Shown here: positions 38,001-49,198 of the stretch, in pieces
How the letters are laid out: each line of letters starts with the position of its first letter
How positions within the stretch are numbered: the stretch's first letter is position 1
From: Utricularia gibba
Lineage: Eukaryota > Streptophyta > Magnoliopsida > Lamiales > Lentibulariaceae
DNA length: 64,000 bases
Assembly: GCA_002189035.1 (NCBI GenBank)
Contig: CM007990.1
Coordinates: forward strand, 1,798,001 to 1,862,000
Direction: 5' to 3'
Program-made: the position numbers and the translations under genes
Notes under the pieces: model-generated
The model's input: only the letters and a program-made list of their open reading frames with translations
What the model was told of the DNA's origin: nothing
The model's database searches: none

Positions 38001-39468
38001 CATGATAAATGCATATATCACTTTTATCATGGAGTTTTATAAATATACATTTATAAAAATAGAATATATATATATGTTTGATGGTCATGATTTTGTAAAA
38101 CATTTATATCACTGTTTCAATCATATTCTTCAAAACTCTTTTCTAATATGAATTTTTATTTGTATCTATTTATGATTATTTTATAACATGTATTAATTAA
38201 AGTAGGGTAGAACGAGATGGGCCATTCACTCAGGAGCATAGGCGGACATTTTGGGATGCCTTGACCGAAGGCTCTGTAGATTTCACATTTGTGTCCGTGC
38301 GGATCGATACCTGTTGACGGGCAACGGTCAAGTACCGAAGTGTGTTGCTACGTTTTCCTGCACATGAGACTGGGAAATCACTGTAAAAAAAAGATTCATT
38401 CTCTCCTGTTTATTTTAAAGGTTTAGTTGTCTTTGTTGAAATTTAGTATATGATGGATTAGATGAATACACGTAAATCTTAATTATAGAAAAAAATATGG
38501 ATTATATTAGAAAAAATTAAACTCAATCGATTATTAATGATTTATAACATTTTATATTCTCTAATATTTCATTTCATTTCTTGATGAGGAATTGTTTATT
38601 TCAATATCCGCATTCAAATTGAATTGGTCTTTGATCCAATTAAAACTTGTTTGTTTGTGATTGTAGGTAGTAATCAAGTCATAGATTGATCTATTTTTTA
38701 TTGCTGAAGTCCAATATATTTACTTGTTATTTTTTTTAAACAAAACTCTAACCAATACGAAATTCATCTTAATCATTCAAGCTGTGCCATAAAACAAATA
38801 CTTTGATACTATGTTGAAATTAAGGATCCAATAAATCAATTGAGTATGTATGAAGTTCAAGTATATAAAAAAATATATCATATTATAAAAAAATAAATCC
38901 AATTGATTATTAATGATTTAGAGGAAACTATGATTATATCTGTCTGAATTGAATATAGTGCAAATGCCCATCAATCGGCTCTATTCCTATTCTATTTTGC
39001 GCTGCTTCCCATAATGAGGCAATCTCAGACACCAGCGTGCACTTAAGGCTTCCACTCCCGGGCCACACATTTAAAAAAAAAAAAAAAAGTGAATTTAGCA
39101 AACCACCAAACATCATTATGCATGACATTTTGGCACCATATAACCTAAATTTGTAATAGAGTACGATGATTTTCAACAATGGGATTCTTCGAATTTGGGT
39201 CCATGAGATTCCCCTTTTCCATTTTTCTTGCAATGAATCCTTGTGATCAGCATGAACTGTGAATAATCAGCGTGCATTAATTTTATTTTGTAACTAGTTC
39301 CCTTTTCCCACATTGATAAAGCAATCAACTGCAATCTCGACCCATTACTTGTTCTCAAGGTTGGGACGATCCATCGCCTCTACCTTTCTTTCTTTTCATT
39401 TCTTATACTGTTTGCCTTGTTCTTACTGAAGTTTTTTCGAATTGGCACCAGCCTCCGACAGTCAGGTA
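38001..39468. other. AT-rich spacer and GATA gene promoter
   Basis: Mostly AT-rich with nothing recognised. A short moderate-GC island at 38200-38400 (GATGGGCCATTC to GCACATGAGACTGG) has no open frame or RNA fold I can support. The last few hundred bases before 39469 are the promoter and leader of the GATA gene. Confidence 0.45.
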
Positions 39469-40055
39469 ATGGACAAGAGGGAGGGGGAGCAGGAAACGAA
39501 TGTGGAACAACTCGATCTCACGTTGTCCCTTGGTCGGTCCATGAACCCGAAAGATGAGCCGAAACACAGAGCAAGCGACACCAACTCTGTACTGGGAAGT
39601 TGCTCTTATGTAGCCATACCGCCTCCCAATGATATGCTGGTAAACTGATGAACTATTACGTGATCGAAACTTGAAAGTGTTTGTTTTTTTTTAGGGTTTT
39701 CTTTCTTTTTGTCCACAGGGGTACTACTACTACAACAGAAATGCCTGCCGAGGAGTACATCCGACCTACATGTTATACCTCTCCAGACGTCCTCCGTTGG
39801 TGGGAACCCCGAGTCTCCGACGGAACGTGAAGGGAGGGACCAAGGCCTGCCGTGTCTGCGGTGTAACAGCGACTCCGCTGTGGCGGAAGGGTCCCGGCGG
39901 CCGTCAGGTGAAGAAACTTTGAGATAAGTGCGTCCTTTAGTCCAAGTTTTGTGGTTTCTGATTGCGGCTTTGTGTGTTTCCAGACCCTGTGCAACGCTTG
40001 TGGGTTGAAGCACTTGCGACTGGGGAAGAAGAATACACAGAGTAGTGAGCACTGA
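39469..40055 (+). CDS. Small GATA-type zinc-finger transcription factor
   Basis: Three exons, 39469-39639, 39719-39907 and 39984-40055, join in phase to 143 residues. The GATA finger has Cys at residues 101, 104, 123 and 126 (CX2CX18CX2C) with TPLWRKGP and LCNACG, the plant B-class pattern. An intron splits the finger between the two Cys pairs. Near the N terminus, residues 15-22 read LDLTLSLG, an EAR-like LxLxL motif often linked to TOPLESS-mediated repression. The segment after the fourth Cys is short and basic, and the protein ends soon after it. The ATG at 39469 is the first in frame with a reasonable length. It should be a nuclear regulator; the exact orthologue is not assigned. Confidence 0.88.
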
Positions 40056-41284
40056 GCCCTAATTCCCAGTCACATCCAAATAATGAACCCTAACCCTGTC
40101 TTCGTTGTTGTCATTTTTAATTCCGTCATTTTACGCATTTTCTTAAACGGTTACCGTTGGATCATACTTTAAAGGTTGAATCTGACGGCCTGGTTTCCTT
40201 GCACAGTTGGTTTGATAATTTTGAACTTAAATGTGGTAAATAGCAATTTTGCCCCATGACCCATATACCTCCACTCACCATAATATTCGATTTAATTAAA
40301 TGCTTTTTTAAAAAAGGTGTTTATTATTAAGTTACTGTAATTTTGAATTTGTGAATTCAAAGTTGCTTACCAAAACCCTAGGGCATGACTGTTTTAAAAT
40401 CAGATTTCATCCCCAAAAAATGGGTATCGAAATCGGTTTGAGCATATACCATATTCTATAATTTGAATTGTAAAAATGATTTCTGTAAAAGTAACAATTT
40501 TGGTTTTAGTTCTTTGGATCTTTTGATGAATGAGGTTTTCTCTATGATCACTGATTTATTATTATGTGTTTTTTGTTCTAGGATTTAGTCCTCTCCTTCC
40601 CACTTAATGATGCTTGCTATGAACTTATGGGTTTTAATATTTGTGAATAAAAGGAAAATATTATTAACTTGTCAACACGACAGGTTATATGACACTATAT
40701 CATAGAATGCATTTGAATTTCAATTTTCAATGCTCAAGGTACATACTACAGATATAACGCTTAGCACTACATTTAATGCATTGAAATATCATTCGGTTGT
40801 GGAAAAAAAAAGTTTTCTTATTGTGAATACCATGCATAGAGATTGTGGGTAATCTCAAATAAAGATGTTTAAGTCAAATTAATAAACCACTTTAAATATT
40901 CTTCAAAATTTATCTTAAAAATAATTCTGCAAAGCAAAGAATATTTCCTTATAAGTTTTTCAGAATTCATGCAATCTATTTTTTATCAATTACTTATAAT
41001 TTTCAAAAATACTTCATAAAAGAATAAATAAGTTTTAAAAATTTCCAAACACCCATTTAGATTATTGAAATTGAGAAAAACAACAAAAAATTTGGCTAGC
41101 CGAATCGATTTAAAAAGTAATGCATTCACCCAATTTATCTAATTTATTTGAAATCGAATAATTTTGAAAGTATATTTATTTCAGAAATGTGTTTTAAAAA
41201 TATTATCGATAATCATTTGATGGTGTCGCCCGCCTCCACTCACCTTCCCTACGTTCTTCTCATCTTATCCTTTCAAAGCTTCCA
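40056..41284. other. AT-rich intergenic region
   Basis: This holds the 3' flank of the GATA gene and the promoter of the next gene. Two short telomere-like CCCTA phrases occur (near 40060 and 40376) but not in tandem. No gene or transposon end was recognised. Confidence 0.5.
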
Positions 41285-41812
41285 ATGCTTTGCACTGCCC
41301 TAACTCCAGTTGGCTCCGCCCCAGCAAACCCTCTGAGTTTGGGGTTCAGGAAGGTCGCAGCGCAGTGCGTGAAAAAGGATTCCGAGTTCCGAATCGACCC
41401 GGAAAAGGCTCGCGAATCTTTGAAACAACTCGATGATCAGCTACGCGCTCTGTCTCAGAAGCAGTACACTCCTCCCGCTCCTCCAAAGCTGGCCGGTGAG
41501 TGATTTCCTGGCAACAGCAATAAAACACTATGGCAGCAGTTCCCAAGCGTTGTGAATTGAGTTCTGGTTCTGAAATCCAGCGTTTTAAAATACACTCCTA
41601 AAATGTATATACCACGGCATGATGAATGATAGGCTGCCGTGTTGATTGCAGATTCTGAGTTGGAGGAGCGGCTGCGGGGAGACGACAACGAAGAGGAAGC
41701 AGCGTTTTCAGGGCCGGTGTTGCCGTACCTTTTTTCCGGTCTGCTCTTCTTCACCATCTTCTACAACGTTATTTTCAACACGGTCATAAAGCCCGGAATA
41801 GATGGGCCTTAG
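41285..41812 (+). CDS. Small single-membrane-helix protein, probably plastid-targeted
   Basis: Two exons, 41285-41495 and 41652-41812, join in phase to 123 residues. The first 30 residues are rich in Ser, Ala, Leu and Pro with basic residues and no acids, resembling a chloroplast transit peptide. A helical charged segment (RIDPEKARESLKQLDDQLRALSQ) and a Pro-rich PPAPPKLAG follow. An acidic stretch then precedes one hydrophobic helix at about residues 92-113 and a short KPGIDGP tail. I do not recognise the family; a thylakoid or envelope location is inference. Clean splice sites and a preserved frame support a real gene. Confidence 0.7.
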
Positions 41813-42408
41813 CAGCACAATACAAATTTGTATACCTTGGGCTTTGGGCCCCACCTCCGCTTGAACTCTAATTCTTCTTTTTTTTCTTTTCTTCTTTTCC
41901 CCTCCTTTGGAAAAAGAGAGGTCACAGACAGTGCATCTGCAAAAGTCATCATATATAATACTACTTCTTTGCAAAAAGCCCTATTATTATTATTATTATT
42001 ATATAAATTGACCTTAAAAAAACACCTAATGATTTGATTTACATTTTATGATTTTATTACAACAATGCAGACCCCAAAAATGGTCAGGGTGTGGGTAGTG
42101 TCGTTGAAATATGGTCTTCTTAATTGTTATTATGAACAAAAAGAAAATTATTAGACTCTTAGAGTTCACTGGTGAATTTATAAATTAGAATTTAGACCGT
42201 ATTTAGTTAGTCTGAGGTGAGGTTGGATGAATTAGAAATTTCAGATAATATGTGAAAAAAATATTCATTTTATTTGTATTTTTTTAACTAAGTGTGTTAG
42301 ATAGAATGTCATAATGATTTTAAATGACAAGAGATTGAGAACTATATTTGTTTTATATACATATTAAAAGCATGTAAAAAATATACAATTTTAGAAACTT
42401 GATGTTGC
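41813..42408. other. 3' flank and spacer with a trinucleotide repeat
   Basis: A pure (ATT)n microsatellite lies at about 41982-42003, with pyrimidine- and A-rich runs beside it. No gene was recognised. Confidence 0.6.
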
Positions 42409-42416
42409 CTCTACAC

Positions 42417-43011
42417 TAGATTTGGGCATGGATATGGATCAACTCTGATTAGGCGCGAGTCAACCCATATGGAATGTGTATGAGTTACTCGTACTCGTGA
42501 AAAACAAGTACGATTCAAGTTGATGATTTTCAACTCGTTGAATTACCCGGATAACTCGTGAAAAAATAAATGATTTGTAATTCAAATTATTCATTTATTA
42601 ATTTAGATTTTATCTCTTTTTATTTAATATTAATAATTTGATATTAAATAATTTCGTTTATATTATATACTATTAATCTCAAATATCATAAAGAATGAGT
42701 TAAAACTCTATTACATTTTTTGAAATTAAATATTTAATGATTAAATAGATTATATACAAATAAAAACATTATTATATAACAAAAAAGTAACTAAAAAATA
42801 AAATAATTATTTTAAAAAATAAAATAAAATATGAGTTGACGAGTCCATACTAGGATCAACTCGACGAATCGACAAGTAATGAATCAACTCGGATACGATA
42901 GTAGTTAGAGATCAAAAAGCGTCAACCCGTAGACTCATGAATCCATAATAAAACCATGATTCGACAAGTCTGACTCGTTATTCGTCAAGTCGCGACCCAT
43001 GCCCAATTCTA
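42417..43011. mobile_element. Non-autonomous hAT element (MITE), 595 bp, complete
   Basis: The left end TAGATTTGGGCATGG and the inverted right end TAGAATTGGGCATGG match at 14 of 15 bases. The element is flanked by a perfect 8-bp target duplication CTCTACAC at 42409-42416 and 43012-43019. Subterminal regions contain many direct and inverted copies of GACTCGT/ACGAGTC and AACTCG motifs, while the middle is AT-rich. There is no coding capacity, so movement would depend on a hAT transposase elsewhere. The 8-bp duplication and TIR form place it in hAT with high confidence. Confidence 0.93.
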
Positions 43012-43019
43012 CTCTACAC

Positions 43020-44045
43020 TATCAATTTAAATGAATGCATGGGTGTTGAAGGCCACACAATTAAAAAGTGATTATATGTTAGAAATTGTGTGAAAAAAAT
43101 GATTATCCTATATAGAAATTTTTGTTTATGTGCATGAGATATTCCAATTTTCACAAATTTCAGCACGAAAATTAAATATTTATAATTTTTAAAATCCCTC
43201 CAAGTGTGAGGGTCAAGATGTTACTTTTTTTGTTGTTTTTTGGTGATCGCAATGCTGCTTAATGTTAGCCCCAGTTGCTATTTTTAATGTATTGGCATTC
43301 TTTATTGAATAAAAAAAGGGGTCTGGAGGAAATTCTGTTTGCGTGGGCAGCTGCAACAGCGGGGTAGGAGTTGTCGGAGTCAAATGATGTTCACGAGCGC
43401 GGTAAAAGGGAGCAGTGGGCACTGCCCAGTAGCCATGCCCCGAGTCCTTTGTCGACTCGGATATGGACACGCCCCACCACCACCCTAACATTCTTCCCGG
43501 GGTTTCATGTATTGCTAGATCTTATGCTAAACCGGATTTCCATTTGTCGATGTTATGTGCTGTCCAAGACGAGAGAGAATGCCTTTCGGCGGCCGTGTCT
43601 ACTCCGCCGGCCGACGGAGGTGGCGGGGGAGCCTTGGTGTCAGAAAGTGGAAATTTCTCTGTTCTGTTGCCTTTGAATTACCAATTAATGGGGCGAAAAA
43701 TCAATGGTGATTAGCGAGTAAAATAGTACCAACCCATCATTACATAGCTTTGATTCACTCTGTGTGCAGTCAGTGTGTCTGCCTGCCTTCTCAATTCATT
43801 CAAACGCTTCAAGACTGAATTCCTCGAAATAAATCCAACTCTGGGGAGTCCGAGTGCGTTATTCTCCACCCCATTTTTAGGTTCAAGGACTTCCCTTTCG
43901 TTTTTTTTTTCTCGGTTGTCTTCTTCACTTGACAAAACTCTGTCGCTTCCTCTTCTGGGAAGGAAACGGAAAGCCCTTTTGAGAGTTTCTGGAATTTTTT
44001 CAGGCTTTCCTTACTGCAGGCTGAACAAGTAGTAGAATCAAAACG
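43020..44045 (+). promoter_or_regulatory. Promoter and probable leader of the CCCH gene
   Basis: GC content rises from 43300 on. Two overlapping plus-strand open frames at 43371-43714 have no recognised domain and probably lie in the promoter or an upstream exon. The stretch 43740-44040 is pyrimidine-rich, as in long plant leaders. No precise start site can be read. Confidence 0.45.
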
Positions 44046-46936
44046 ATGGATGCATGCGAAGCTACCAAGGTAGTGATGTCGAGAATCAAAGATTTGGATC
44101 CGGAGAACGCTTCAAAAATTCTGGGTCATATTTTGCTGCAAGGCCAAGGTGAGAAGGAAGTGATAAGATTGGCTTTTGCCCCAGAGCCCCTTTTGCTGTC
44201 TTGCATTAACCAAGCTAAAACCTTTCTGGGTATCTCTCCCACAACCCCTTCTTCTGAAACTTCCAACATTACTAAAACTTCACCCAGAATGATGAATGTG
44301 TTGCATTTGAACAACCCTTGTTCCCCAGCACCTTGCTTTTCTAGAACTGGGTCAAGGCCCATTTCTTACTCTGGGGTTCTCAATGGTTCTGGGGATGACG
44401 AATTTTTGGGTGGCGGCGTTGTGGATCCGTTGCAGCTTCAAGCGTACTCCCCTATTTCAAGCCCAAGTGGCAGAAGTGAATCTTTGATTTTACCATACTC
44501 TGATGATTTGAACTCCGTATCCTCCCCACAGTTACACAGAACTAATTCTGTCAAAGATTCTGGTTTTCCCCCTAATCTGGAGCTTGGATGCCGCCCTTGC
44601 ATGTACTTCTCAAGAGGTGGGTGCAAGAATGGTGATTCTTGCAGATTTTCACACAATGAAATTGGACTCGACATTGTTGATTCTTCTAGTTTTGATGAGT
44701 TTGTGAGGTTCAAAACCCTCCAACAACAACATAGACTTTCTTCAATTATTGCATCCGGAGGCCTTCATCATTTTCCTTTTAGGTCTACCGACATACACGA
44801 TGAAAATCAGAGGTATTGATCCGAGAATGTAGCTTGCCTTTTCCTCCGTTGGATTTTTTGTGTACACAATTTGGATTGAACACGTCATTCAGCTGGTGAT
44901 CATTGATTACTAGGAATAGTATTCAGATTCTCATTAGTCTACAAAGGTGGTAATAGTTTCCATTTTCAAAAAAGAAAAAAAAACACTATTCTTTGCATGC
45001 AAGGCTTCAGCTTTGTGAACATTTCTTTGTTCCCTCAAGTTCGGCTTGCTGTTGGGTGCTATGATATGCTCCATTTTTTCTCTTTTGCTGAGAATAGCTC
45101 TTCACTTCATGGAAGCCCAAGAGTTTGGCAAAATGTTTGTTGGAAAGCAGCTAATGAGCTCCAAATGTGTAGATAGATTGGGGCATTTTGTTCTTAATAT
45201 TTTAACCAATCATGGTCGATGTGGTTATAGTAACCTGACTTGGAGTCCTTCTGTCAGGAGTGAGTTGGTATCCACTGGGCTGCCAAATACAGCAGCAAGT
45301 TCAAGTTCTCGGCAAATTTACTTGACATTTCCTGCTGACAGTACATTCAAGGAAGAGGACGTTGCTACTTACTTCAGGTAACTTGTTGGATCCTGGAACC
45401 TTTTCTTTGTTCTGGAAAGTACATTGCTGATGCATGCTTCTCAAAGCTTTTTGTTTTCGTATTTTGAAGCATTTTTGGACCTGTCCAAGATGTTAGGATA
45501 CCATATCAGCAAAGGAGAATGTTTGGCTTTGTTACCTTTTTGTATCCAGAGACAGTAAAAAGCATACTGGCTAAGGGCAACCCTCACTTCATTCGTGATT
45601 GCCGCGTTCTTGTCAAACCATACAAAGACAAGGCAAAAATGCCAGAGAGGTGTAATGATTTGTCTGTGTCTTTCCTTAGTTTATTTTGCATTAGTTAAAT
45701 CCCTTGCATGTAACAGTGACTCTTGTGTAGGAAACTAATGTATCAGCAAACGGAGAGGGGGGATTTCCCATCTGGAGCGAGTGCATCCGGAAGTGATTCC
45801 ATAGAACAACTTGATATCCCCTTTGGTTAGCATAAAGCTGTTTGCCATGCATTTTGCATCAACAAAAAAGCATACTTTTCATTGTTTCTTGCTCCCGGCA
45901 GGGCCCAGAATGCTCTTGAACACGCAGGAGAAGATCCTACGTAGAAAAATTGAGGAGCAGGAAGAAGCACTAAGTGCAATTGAACTTCAAGGACAAAGGA
46001 TGATGAATTTGCAGTTATCTGATTGGAACTACCAAACTTTTGATTTTGATTCCCCTTCAAGTTTGGATACAGGTATGCCACTGGTCTCTCCAAGACATTG
46101 TGGTTTCCCTGTGAGACCAAGTGTTATTGGCCCTTCTGAAACCATCAATCAGAATACTTCTCAGGGTTAGTTATTGAAACCAGCATTCTCTCTTCATTTT
46201 GTCCTTGATCACCTCCTTTCACAAAGAAAACTTTTCCCTATGCAGAGTTTCAGGACAGCCAGCCACGGCAAGAGCCAAGAATGGTTACTGCTAGCAACGA
46301 CTACATTGTCTCCAACACTCCTGATTTGCATACGAATGATGAAAACCGGAATGCATTGGATACCGACCGATCTCATGAATGGTATGATATTCATCTGTTA
46401 ACTCTTTCAGCTTCAATATGTTTTCCCGCTTCATCACGCTGAAAGCTCTATTAGCTGAACATCAAAATCTGTGCGTTTGTAGTTAAATTGCTCGAAGCTG
46501 CACAAACACTCTAAACAAATTCCTTTCAATTTACAAGCAACTACTTGTATGTTTTCCCTCCCTTTCGATGGGTATGCAAGCTTCCAGGTTCCCCAAGAGG
46601 CAAAAAGCCATAACCATCATTAAACCTGCATGTTTCCAGTTTTATGTATTTGATCCCGACTCTGGGTTTCATCTGAAACATGCAGAATGTTCGTCGAAGG
46701 GAATCAGGAGCAGTTTATTTTGTGTATGTACAGCGAAAACAACAGCAGAAGCTGAAGAAGCTTGCCTCCAGAGGAAGATGGAGTTTTTGTTTGTTAGCTA
46801 CGAGTTGCAGCATCTGGTGAGTTTTGAAGTCTGTAGTTGTGCGATTACTGGAACACACACACCACCACCACACAAGCGAAAACAGCACGCAGCACAAGAG
46901 AGGAGAGCAACAATAAGGCAACTTACTGGTTACTGA
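44046..46936 (+). CDS. CCCH zinc-finger and RRM domain protein
   Basis: A multi-exon gene of the plant C3H46/C3H53/C3H18-like family of putative RNA-binding proteins. Exon 1 (44046-44812) encodes a conserved N-terminal helical domain ([20 protein letters not shown] through [13 protein letters not shown]). Near residue 185 is one CCCH finger, [22 protein letters not shown]. Later exons encode an [22 protein letters not shown] near 45320 and [19 protein letters not shown] near 45490, then [18 protein letters not shown] coiled segment follows ([19 protein letters not shown], 45935-45995). The exon between the finger and RRM (about 45090-45240) and the 3' end are unclear. One plausible last exon starts near 46588 and stops at 46934-46936. 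Confidence 0.85.
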
Positions 46937-48050
46937 TTACTATACCCTCCTCCCACTCCATTGTTACTCTCTTACCTTCTCTTGTAAAAGGTATTCCCCC
47001 TTACAGCAATCCTTTTTATCCTGGAACTTCAGTTTCCATTAGGCTAATCAAACTGCTTGACCTTCACTTAATTAACCAGGACTTTTGTTGGCCAACTCAA
47101 TTGGGAACTGTTTCATACTTAAATGTTTGGTATATTATTTTCATGTTATGATTATGAAATTATATACTTATCAAAAATATTATTTTACACGAAATTTAAA
47201 ATGATTTCACAATAACTCTCTTTTAAGAGAAACGGATTTTTCAATTTCAATGTTCTCATTTATGAAGTATAAGAAACTTTTATTATGAATAATATTGAGA
47301 TATTTAAAAAAAATTGGAAAAATATAAAATTTATTGAATAATTTGATATTAATTATGAGATGCATGTAAAGCATAAATCACAACTACGAATATCTAAAAA
47401 GATTTTAAGGATGATTAGGAATATTATTGTCCACAAAACTATAAGTCACATTCATTTTTTTAAAAATTTAAATTGATAAATGACATTTTGTTACTTTAAG
47501 TTTTTCAATACTCTTTTTAATTGTTTTACATCTGTTTTATTTAAGATTTCTTATATTTTTAGATTTTTTTTATTTGTTCTGTATTAATTTGACTTTTTTG
47601 AAGGTATTTGCATTTTGTGATTTTTGGATGAGCTTGTTATAGATCGAAATTGAGCCTAAAAGAAATTGTAAAGATGAAGATTAGATAAAAAAAATTTGAA
47701 TATAATCTTAAAATATTTGATTTGAATGGAAGATAGAATAAGGCCGTAAAAAAACTTAACAAATCTTTATGCACATAACACATGGATAAGCTTCTATATG
47801 TTGGAGTCTTTATTCAAAGTTTTTATGCCATATTGTTTTAAAATTGATCTTTTCATTTTAATATCATTTACTTTTTATTATGTTTTGAGAAAATTTGAAA
47901 TTATTAATTCTATGTAAATAAGATGTTTTTTGTATAAATATCATTGCATTGTTTATTAGACTCTATTTTAATGTTGACCATTAAAAATTTTAATAGGCAT
48001 TCATTATATTGAATTTGAAACCAGTGTCTGTTCGTCATATTTTCAGAGTA
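46937..48050. other. AT-rich intergenic region
   Basis: This follows the CCCH gene. No open frame longer than chance, no repeat structure and no transposon terminus was recognised. Confidence 0.5.
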
Positions 48051-48057
48051 GAACTAG

Positions 48058-48097
48058 CCGTTATCATAACTTCGCCATTTTTCTATATAACCAACGG
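48058..48097 (+). promoter_or_regulatory. TATA box with flanking AACGG (MSA-core) elements
   Basis: A TATA box (CTATATAA, 48083-48090) is followed directly by CCAACGGTCG (48091-48100), which contains the AACGG core of the mitosis-specific activator (MSA). A second, inverted core CCGTT lies at 48058-48062. MSA elements are bound by three-repeat MYB factors and drive G2/M expression of plant cyclin B and related genes. The gene downstream is an E2-C type enzyme, whose plant homologues are expressed in dividing cells. Confidence 0.55.
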
Positions 48098-48191
48098 TCG
48101 ATTTTTTCTCGCTTGTTCTTTTTCTTCTGCTCTCTGGTTTCTTGAAGAATCTGTACTCTTTCAAACTTTTTTTTCCCTGTATACACAAAAA

Positions 48192-49198
48192 ATGGCCACC
48201 ACTGGGGATGCGGGGGCGCTGGTCAAGCAGACTGTTGCGTTTCCGAAACCCGTTGAGTCGCAATCGGTTCTCAAGAGGTATCTTTTTTCGTTTTCTATTG
48301 GATTCCGATTACACGCTTTTACTGGATCTGAAGATCGACGTCTATTGTAGACACTGTGGATTCGTTTTTCGCTGTGCTGACTTTTTCTAATTGGTCGCAG
48401 ATTGCAATCGGAACTCATGGCGTTAATGGTAAGAAATAACGAATTAGGGTTCCAGTTTGACGTAACTCTCTCAACTGTTTTTTATTTCGGGATAACAGAT
48501 GGGAGGGGACACTGGGATCTCAGCTTTCCCTGAGGAGGACAATATACTGAGCTGGAAAGGAACAATTACAGGGAGCAAAGAGACTGTGTATGAGGGGACA
48601 GAGTACAAGTTATCGCTTTCGTTTCCATCTGAATATCCCTTCAAACCACCCAAGGTGAAGTTCGAGACCGGCTGTTTCCATCCCAACGTTGATGTCTATG
48701 GGAACATTTGCTTGGACATTTTACAGGTTCCGTTCATTCATTCATTCCGTAACTATCCAGAGCCTCGATGACCTAAACCTCTTATATCTAACCATGCTTA
48801 ACTCTTTGCAGGATAAATGGTCCTCTGCCTATGATGTGAGAACAATCCTACTCTCAATCCAGAGTCTTCTTGGAGGTAATCACAATGTTCTGCATAGGGA
48901 AAAATAATTGTTTGATGGCTAGTCTAAAAAGATGTTTCAGTATCTTTTTCAAGATAGATTTGCTATCCTAGATCTAGTGTTGTTGACTGTTTGCTGCAAT
49001 ATTTGTTTTATTTAAATAGAGCCCAACATAAGCTCACCCTTCAACAGTCAGGCTGCAGCACTATGGGATAACCAGGAAGGTAATGGCGAAAAATCACCAA
49101 CAGTTTTGTTATGCCAGGATTTATCTTGTTTTACGTATACAGTGTTTCTCCTTTCAGAGTACAGGAAAATGGTGTTGAAACTATACAAGCCAGCTTGA
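48192..49198 (+). CDS. UBC20: Ubiquitin-conjugating enzyme E2-C (UBC19/UBC20-like)
   Basis: Six exons, 48192-48277, 48401-48428, 48499-48726, 48812-48875, 49020-49079 and 49158-49198, join in phase to 168 residues. The second is a 28-base microexon. The UBC fold contains [16 protein letters not shown] and the HPN motif at residues 99-101. The catalytic Cys is residue 109 in YGNICLDIL. The N-terminal extension before the fold and the [10 protein letters not shown] segment near the end are typical of the E2-C/UBCH10 class. Animal members serve the anaphase-promoting complex in cyclin degradation; plant UBC19 and UBC20 are the counterparts. Which paralogue this is cannot be told, so the symbol is the group name. 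Confidence 0.93.

Noticed and set aside
43371-43714. Two overlapping plus-strand frames of 80-100 codons as a gene
   Set aside because: No domain was recognised; position and composition fit the promoter or leader of the CCCH gene.
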